IMG/VR virus record: IMGVR_UViG_3300032046_000026
Span: 1-60,660 of that record
Strand: one strand, 5' to 3'
Source: a virus
Length of the DNA stretch: 60,660 nt
Under the pieces are notes generated by a model. It saw only the letters and a list, made by a program, of their open reading frames with translations, was not told the origin of the DNA and did not search any database. Shown here piece by piece: positions 57,455-60,660 of the stretch (the stretch's first letter is position 1; the number at the start of each line of letters is the position of its first letter). A program made the translations under genes and the position numbers.

Positions 57455-57930
57455 GGCTTCTCCTTCGTGGCCCGACGCTTTTGCAGTTTGCGGTAGCAGG
57501 CCACGCAATCTTCTGTCCTGCACGTTTCGCCCACCTCGCCGGCCTGCAGTTCGCCGGTGAAGGCCCAGCGGCGGCACAGCGAGTGGCTGTTGACGAAGTA
57601 GTGAAACTTCGACGCCAGCAGCGGCCCGCCCCAGCCCTCGGCCAGCTTGGGCGGCCCAGGCGGGGCAGGTGCTGGCGCCTTGGTGATCCCCAGCACCACC
57701 ACGTCGTGCTGCAGGTAGGAGCCGCCAGGATCGGGGCCGTAGGCCAGCAGGTAGGTCACGCGCACGCGGCAGGTGCGGCCAGTGAACTTGCTGATCTGCG
57801 GCGCGTACTCCTGCAGCAGCAGTTCGTCGCCCACCTGGTAGCCGCGATCATTGACCCGCACGTCGAACGTTTTGGTGCCGTCGAGCACGGCGTCGAATGG
57901 CTTGGGCCAGGTCTTTAGTTCGTGGATCAT
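57451..57930 (-). CDS. DUF3850/ASCH-like RNA-binding protein
   Basis: 159 residues. HELKTWPKPFDAVLDGTKTF and RGYQVGDELLLQEY are the DUF3850 hallmark (ASCH/PUA-like fold). A C-terminal Cys group (CRTEDCVACYRKLQKRR) may bind zinc. RNA binding is inferred from the fold. Confidence 0.8.
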   Translation of the reverse strand: MIHELKTWPKPFDAVLDGTKTFDVRVNDRGYQVGDELLLQEYAPQISKFTGRTCRVRVTYLLAYGPDPGGSYLQHDVVVLGITKAPAPAPPGPPKLAEGWGGPLLASKFHYFVNSHSLCRRWAFTGELQAGEVGETCRTEDCVACYRKLQKRRATKEKP

Positions 57931-58318
57931 CGGGGCGCCTCCTGAATGTGATCACGTAGCCTTCGGGCCGTTGCCCACCTTGGCTGTCTTGCCAGATTAC
58001 GTCAACGTCGTCGCGGCCCACCAGGGCCAGCATGTCGGGCTGCCCAGGCACCCACTTCACCTTCGGCGTCTGCAGACCAGGCTTGAGGCTGACCGGCTCG
58101 GCGTGGGCGAAGACGTTGTAGCAGCGCCAGACGTAGGCCCGCATCGCCATGGGCTGGTTGCACCTGGGGCAGCGGGGCGGCTTGGACGGCTGCTGCAGTT
58201 CCGAGGGGCGCAGGCTAACCAGTTCGGGTTCGTGCGCAAGCAACCAAAGCGTCCACGGGTTCAGTAGGCCGTAGGCGCTGAGGTAGCTGCCGCGATCCAG
58301 TTCAACCGGCGCGGGCAT
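57848..58318 (-). CDS. Zinc-ribbon protein (156 aa)
   Basis: Helical N-terminus (YGLLNPWTLWLLAHEPELVS), then CPRCNQPMAMRAYVWRC, then a beta region with DMLALVGRDDVDVIWQD. ATG 58318 follows GGAAGGG. It overlaps the next gene by 83 nt, the largest overlap here. Confidence 0.6.
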   Translation of the reverse strand: MPAPVELDRGSYLSAYGLLNPWTLWLLAHEPELVSLRPSELQQPSKPPRCPRCNQPMAMRAYVWRCYNVFAHAEPVSLKPGLQTPKVKWVPGQPDMLALVGRDDVDVIWQDSQGGQRPEGYVITFRRRPDDPRTKDLAQAIRRRARRHQNVRRAGQ

Positions 58319-58637
58319 CGGCCGCCCTTCCCATGGTGGGCCTCGGCGGGTTGGCTGGCCGCGCTGGCGTTTCCCGAACCTCGGCGCCTGGACGGAGGCT
58401 TTGTGCCCGCCGGCGGTGCTCATTGGTCAGTTGCCGGCAGGTGCGCGCGATGTCCTGCAGGCAGTCGTTGTTGAAGACGCAGCCGGCCTTCGGATAGAAG
58501 CAATACTGGCGCCAGGGGCCATACCACTTGATCTCGCCCAGGCGGTCGCCGTGCTGCGCAGAATCGACGGCGTAGATCGCCGTCTTGCCCGTGTCGCCGA
58601 TCTTGCGCACGCGCAGGTAGGGGTTAACCATCGTCAT
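58302..58637 (-). CDS. Conserved early phage protein (111 aa)
   Basis: YLRVRKIGDTGKTAIYAVDS and LGEIKWYGPWRQYCFYP, with a later CVFNNDCLQDI, match a pattern widespread in phages for a small beta protein of unknown role. GGAGGG precedes the ATG. Confidence 0.65.
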   Translation of the reverse strand: MTMVNPYLRVRKIGDTGKTAIYAVDSAQHGDRLGEIKWYGPWRQYCFYPKAGCVFNNDCLQDIARTCRQLTNEHRRRAQSLRPGAEVRETPARPANPPRPTMGRAADARAG

Positions 58638-58848
58638 GCGGTGCCCTCCATATTTCGACAGTGGCCAACGTGCCCAGGGCCGCTCCCTCGGCCATGCCCC
58701 GTTTCAGGTGCGCGATGCAGCCGTTGCAGGCCAGGTTGCCCAAGTTGACGGCGCCACAATCGGGGCAGACGGCGTGCGAGTGCGGCGCGACGATCAGACA
58801 GGCCAGGAAGGGGCAGGGGCCATCGAACTGGATTTCGGGCGTCGTCAC
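58624..58848 (-). CDS. Zinc-ribbon protein (74 aa)
   Basis: HAVCPDCGAVNLGNLACNGC is a compact zinc ribbon. The GTG start is 8 nt from AGAGGGGG. Unknown role. Confidence 0.58.
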   Translation of the reverse strand: MTTPEIQFDGPCPFLACLIVAPHSHAVCPDCGAVNLGNLACNGCIAHLKRGMAEGAALGTLATVEIWRAPHDDG

Positions 58849-58858
58849 GTCGCCCCCT

Positions 58859-59125
58859 CTATTCCCTAACGCCAGCCCGAGGGCCTGGGCCGGCGCTGCT
58901 GATTGCGCTGTGCTGGGCGGCCCCCTGCGGGCGGATGAGCCGGCGGTCGTTGCGCACCCACCGGCGCTCGTAGGTATCGGAGAGCGGGTTGTGCGCCAGC
59001 ACTTCGATTTCACGGCCTTCCTTGAACTGCCTCGTGACGGCGCCTGGGCACCAGCCCCACATTTTATGGGCCAGCTTCACGTAGGCTTCCACCAGCTGGC
59101 CCTGGGTGAACGACTGCCGGCTCAA
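58859..59125 (-). CDS. Hypothetical protein (88 aa)
   Basis: QSFTQGQLVEAYVKLAHKMW, then IEVLAHNPLSDTYERRWVRN. No family recognised. Its start overlaps the J-domain gene stop by 4 nt. Confidence 0.6.
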   Translation of the reverse strand: MSRQSFTQGQLVEAYVKLAHKMWGWCPGAVTRQFKEGREIEVLAHNPLSDTYERRWVRNDRRLIRPQGAAQHSAISSAGPGPRAGVRE

Positions 59126-59622
59126 GCGATCCCCCGTTCCTGCTTGATGCGGGCCAGCGCACCGTTCAGGCCCTTCATGGCTTCCGTGTCGCCGCCCTTG
59201 TCGGGGTGCAGGTCGTGGGCGCGGGCGCGGTAGGCGCCCTCGATCACGCTGAGCGGGGCATCCGGCCGCACGCCCAGCACCTCGTAGGGATCGACCATGG
59301 CGGCGCCGGCGGGCAGCATGGCCAGGCCGGCCATCACGAGCGTGTCAAGGATGCCCCGTTGCTGGGCCAGGCGCAACGCCTCGATCACCCGCCAAAGGGC
59401 GTAAAGGTTAAGGGCGAAGTCGCGGGTCTTGCTGCAGCGGATCGTCTGCTTTTTCCCGTCGCGGTAGAAGTCGATCTGCGCGCCGTTGCTGCCGTCCTTG
59501 GGCAGAATTTCGTACTCATCGAGGGCCATGCCCCAGCGGGCGAACTCGGCCCGCACGTCCTGGCGCACCTGGGTGAAGTCCTTCTTTGTCCGGATTTCGC
59601 CGGCCCCTGGGTTAACGCGCAT
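59122..59622 (-). CDS. DnaJ-type J-domain protein
   Basis: 166 residues. The C-terminal 55 form a J-domain: DPYEVLGVRPDAPLSVIEGA with the HPD tripeptide at 139-141 (LHPDKGGD). The N-terminal ~105 are novel. It could recruit host DnaK to phage assembly or replication complexes. ATG follows the DUF4031 gene closely. Confidence 0.85.
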   Translation of the reverse strand: MRVNPGAGEIRTKKDFTQVRQDVRAEFARWGMALDEYEILPKDGSNGAQIDFYRDGKKQTIRCSKTRDFALNLYALWRVIEALRLAQQRGILDTLVMAGLAMLPAGAAMVDPYEVLGVRPDAPLSVIEGAYRARAHDLHPDKGGDTEAMKGLNGALARIKQERGIA

Positions 59623-59632
59623 CCTTGCCTCC

Positions 59633-59905
59633 TTACAGGATTCGTTGCAGGTGCCACTCGACGCCGGTCATGGTGCGCCGGCGCATCCTGGCGCACTCGC
59701 GGCACGTGGTCATTTTGGCGCCGGCCTTGATTGCTTTGGCGAAGTAGGCGAGGCGGAAGTCGCCAACCGCCACGCCCAGGTCGTAGTGCCCGCGCCGATA
59801 CCAGCAGCGTTTCAGGCCGATACTATCGGCAAAATCGTGCAGTTCCCGCCTGCCGGCGGCCCCCAGTAGGCTTGACACCAGGTGCACGCGGTCAGTGAAG
59901 ATCAT
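59633..59905 (-). CDS. DUF4031 family protein (90 aa)
   Basis: MIFTDRVHLVSSLLGAAGRR, ELHDFADSIGLKRCWYRRGH and YDLGVAVGDFRLAYFAKAIK match the DUF4031 pattern (ELHxFAxxIGLxRxWF...HYDL). Function unknown. The ATG lies 6 nt after the -10 box, so the mRNA is probably leaderless. Confidence 0.82.
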   Translation of the reverse strand: MIFTDRVHLVSSLLGAAGRRELHDFADSIGLKRCWYRRGHYDLGVAVGDFRLAYFAKAIKAGAKMTTCRECARMRRRTMTGVEWHLQRIL

Positions 59906-59911
59906 GGGGCC

Positions 59912-59940
59912 AGTTTAACCGTGGCGGTTGTGCTGCGCAA
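59912..59940 (-). promoter_or_regulatory. Operator-containing leaderless promoter of the early block
   Basis: Minus strand: TTGCGC, 17-nt spacer, TAAACT. The palindrome CAACCGCCACGGTTAA crosses the -10 box. It would drive the ~16 early genes down to the HNH gene. Confidence 0.72.
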
Positions 59941-59945
59941 GGGGA

Positions 59946-60660
59946 TCAGCCCACGAACTCCTGCTTGCCGCCCAGCTTGAGGGCGCCGTACACCGCGCCG
60001 GCCACGGCGTCCACCACGTCCTTGCTGCCCTTGTCGGGGTGATCCACCTTCTTGCCCCGCACCAGGTTGAGGGCCTTGGCTTCGCGCTGCAGCGGTTCGT
60101 AGGCGTAGAAGGAAACCTGGCCGGTGTTGATCAATTCCTGCAGGGTGTCGTGGCCCAGGGTGTCGCGGTCAAGGCTGAACTGCCCCACGCGGTAGCCGTC
60201 ATGGCGGAACTGCTGCAGGCTGTCCAGCGATTGCCAGCCGTCATACGTCACGCGGCCGCCCTTCACGTTGAAGCCCCGATCCTGCCAGTCGCGGATCAGC
60301 TGGCGCACGTACTCAAAGCTGATTTCGCCCTTTTCCTCGCGCCGGTGCGGCGGCCTGATCTGCAGTTCCACGTCCACCACGATCTTGCGGGCCTTGGGGT
60401 TTGGTTCGCCGTTGACCAGCGCGTGGTAGGGGCACCCAGGCACCGGCTTGTGCGCCATGCCCAGGCCGCAGGCGTCGCGGGTAAGGCCCAGGTCGACGTG
60501 CACAAACCGCTTGCTCGGGCAGCAGGGCCGGAACCAATCGGCCAGCTGCATGTTGGCGTCGTAAGGGTGCTGGCGCTCGGGGTCGGCCTGGCGATCCCAG
60601 CGGTCGGGATCGGGGTAGTAGCCTTCCTGCGCCTTTGGCGGGCGCGCGCCGAAGTCGCGC
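59946..60660 (-). CDS. terL: Terminase large subunit, C-terminal nuclease part
   Basis: The RNase H-like nuclease half. FVHVDLGLTRDACGLGMAHK supplies the first metal Asp, and DVVDAVAGAVYGAL the last conserved Asp near the C-terminus. It joins the window-start ORF in frame over the 155-bp overlap. It ends 40 nt before the early-block promoter. Confidence 0.93.
   Translation of the reverse strand, partial: RDFGARPPKAQEGYYPDPDRWDRQADPERQHPYDANMQLADWFRPCCPSKRFVHVDLGLTRDACGLGMAHKPVPGCPYHALVNGEPNPKARKIVVDVELQIRPPHRREEKGEISFEYVRQLIRDWQDRGFNVKGGRVTYDGWQSLDSLQQFRHDGYRVGQFSLDRDTLGHDTLQELINTGQVSFYAYEPLQREAKALNLVRGKKVDHPDKGSKDVVDAVAGAVYGALKLGGKQEFVG
60506..60660. repeat. Terminal direct repeat, right copy
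   Basis: Matches positions 1-155 with one mismatch (60539 vs 34). It lies within terL. The mismatch is silent or conservative and points to a mixed population or a sequencing difference. Confidence 0.9.

Noticed and set aside
1-60660. Integrase, attachment sites and CRISPR arrays
   Set aside because: None was seen; the XRE protein alone is not enough to call the phage temperate.

Overview
The window is a complete high-GC tailed-phage genome (Caudoviricetes, siphovirus-like) cut open at an arbitrary point. Its first and last 155 bases are the same apart from one T/C difference, so the unique circle is about 60,505 bp. The large terminase gene crosses the cut in frame. A tape measure protein, tail tube, HK97 gp10-like protein, capsid, portal and two-part lysis set are present, with no sheath or integrase, which points to a long non-contractile tail. 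The host is not identified. TANNNT -10 boxes and several promoters placed 6-8 nt before a start codon with no ribosome site suggest a host that uses leaderless mRNAs (Actinobacteria, Deinococcus-Thermus or Chloroflexota are candidates).

Nearly all genes are on the minus strand, often overlapping by 1-50 nt (ATGA/GTGA couplings). Only three or four small genes, at 1.65-2.24 kb and 10.1-10.6 kb, are on the plus strand. In minus-strand order: terL (1435 to 59946 across the cut); an early block of small zinc-ribbon, DUF and J-domain proteins (59.9-56.3 kb); the head module, with a portal fused to an Mu gpF-like domain, a DUF1360-like membrane protein, a ChaB-protease-scaffold fusion and the capsid (56.2-49.8 kb); an 11-kb sugar-modification cassette with six glycosyltransferases, four SAM methyltransferases, RusA and an HNH endonuclease (49.5-37.6 kb); neck and tail genes including a 13-unit SW-repeat protein, tape measure and a PKD/Asp-box tail protein (37.5-22.7 kb); a phage sigma factor; a lysis cassette with a SpeD-like decarboxylase (22.6-20.0 kb); a recombination module with a RecT-like annealing protein and SbcD/SbcC (19.9-13.0 kb); DUF5131, a Dam-like methylase, a degenerate tRNA-like element and a transglycosylase (12.9-10.6 kb); and an accessory block (9.5-2.2 kb) with a Toprim protein, an XRE regulator, a split HldE-like kinase/adenylyltransferase pair and a ParB-methyltransferase fusion.

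Three ideas tie the genome together. (1) A family of promoters carries one palindrome, TAACCGNNGCGGTTA or close variants, between the -35 and -10 boxes; the XRE gene promoter carries its core, so the XRE protein may be the regulator. (2) A second intergenic motif, GTCGACCATW, lies upstream of the portal, protease/scaffold, tail-tube, a virion-protein and the holin-like genes, and may be the late signal read with the phage sigma factor. (3) ADP-heptose-type activation genes (3.9-5.5 kb) and a GT9 heptosyltransferase-like gene inside the late cassette suggest the phage makes and transfers an unusual sugar, to its virion or to the host surface. No DNA polymerase, helicase or primase was recognised; replication probably uses the host replisome plus the phage recombination genes.
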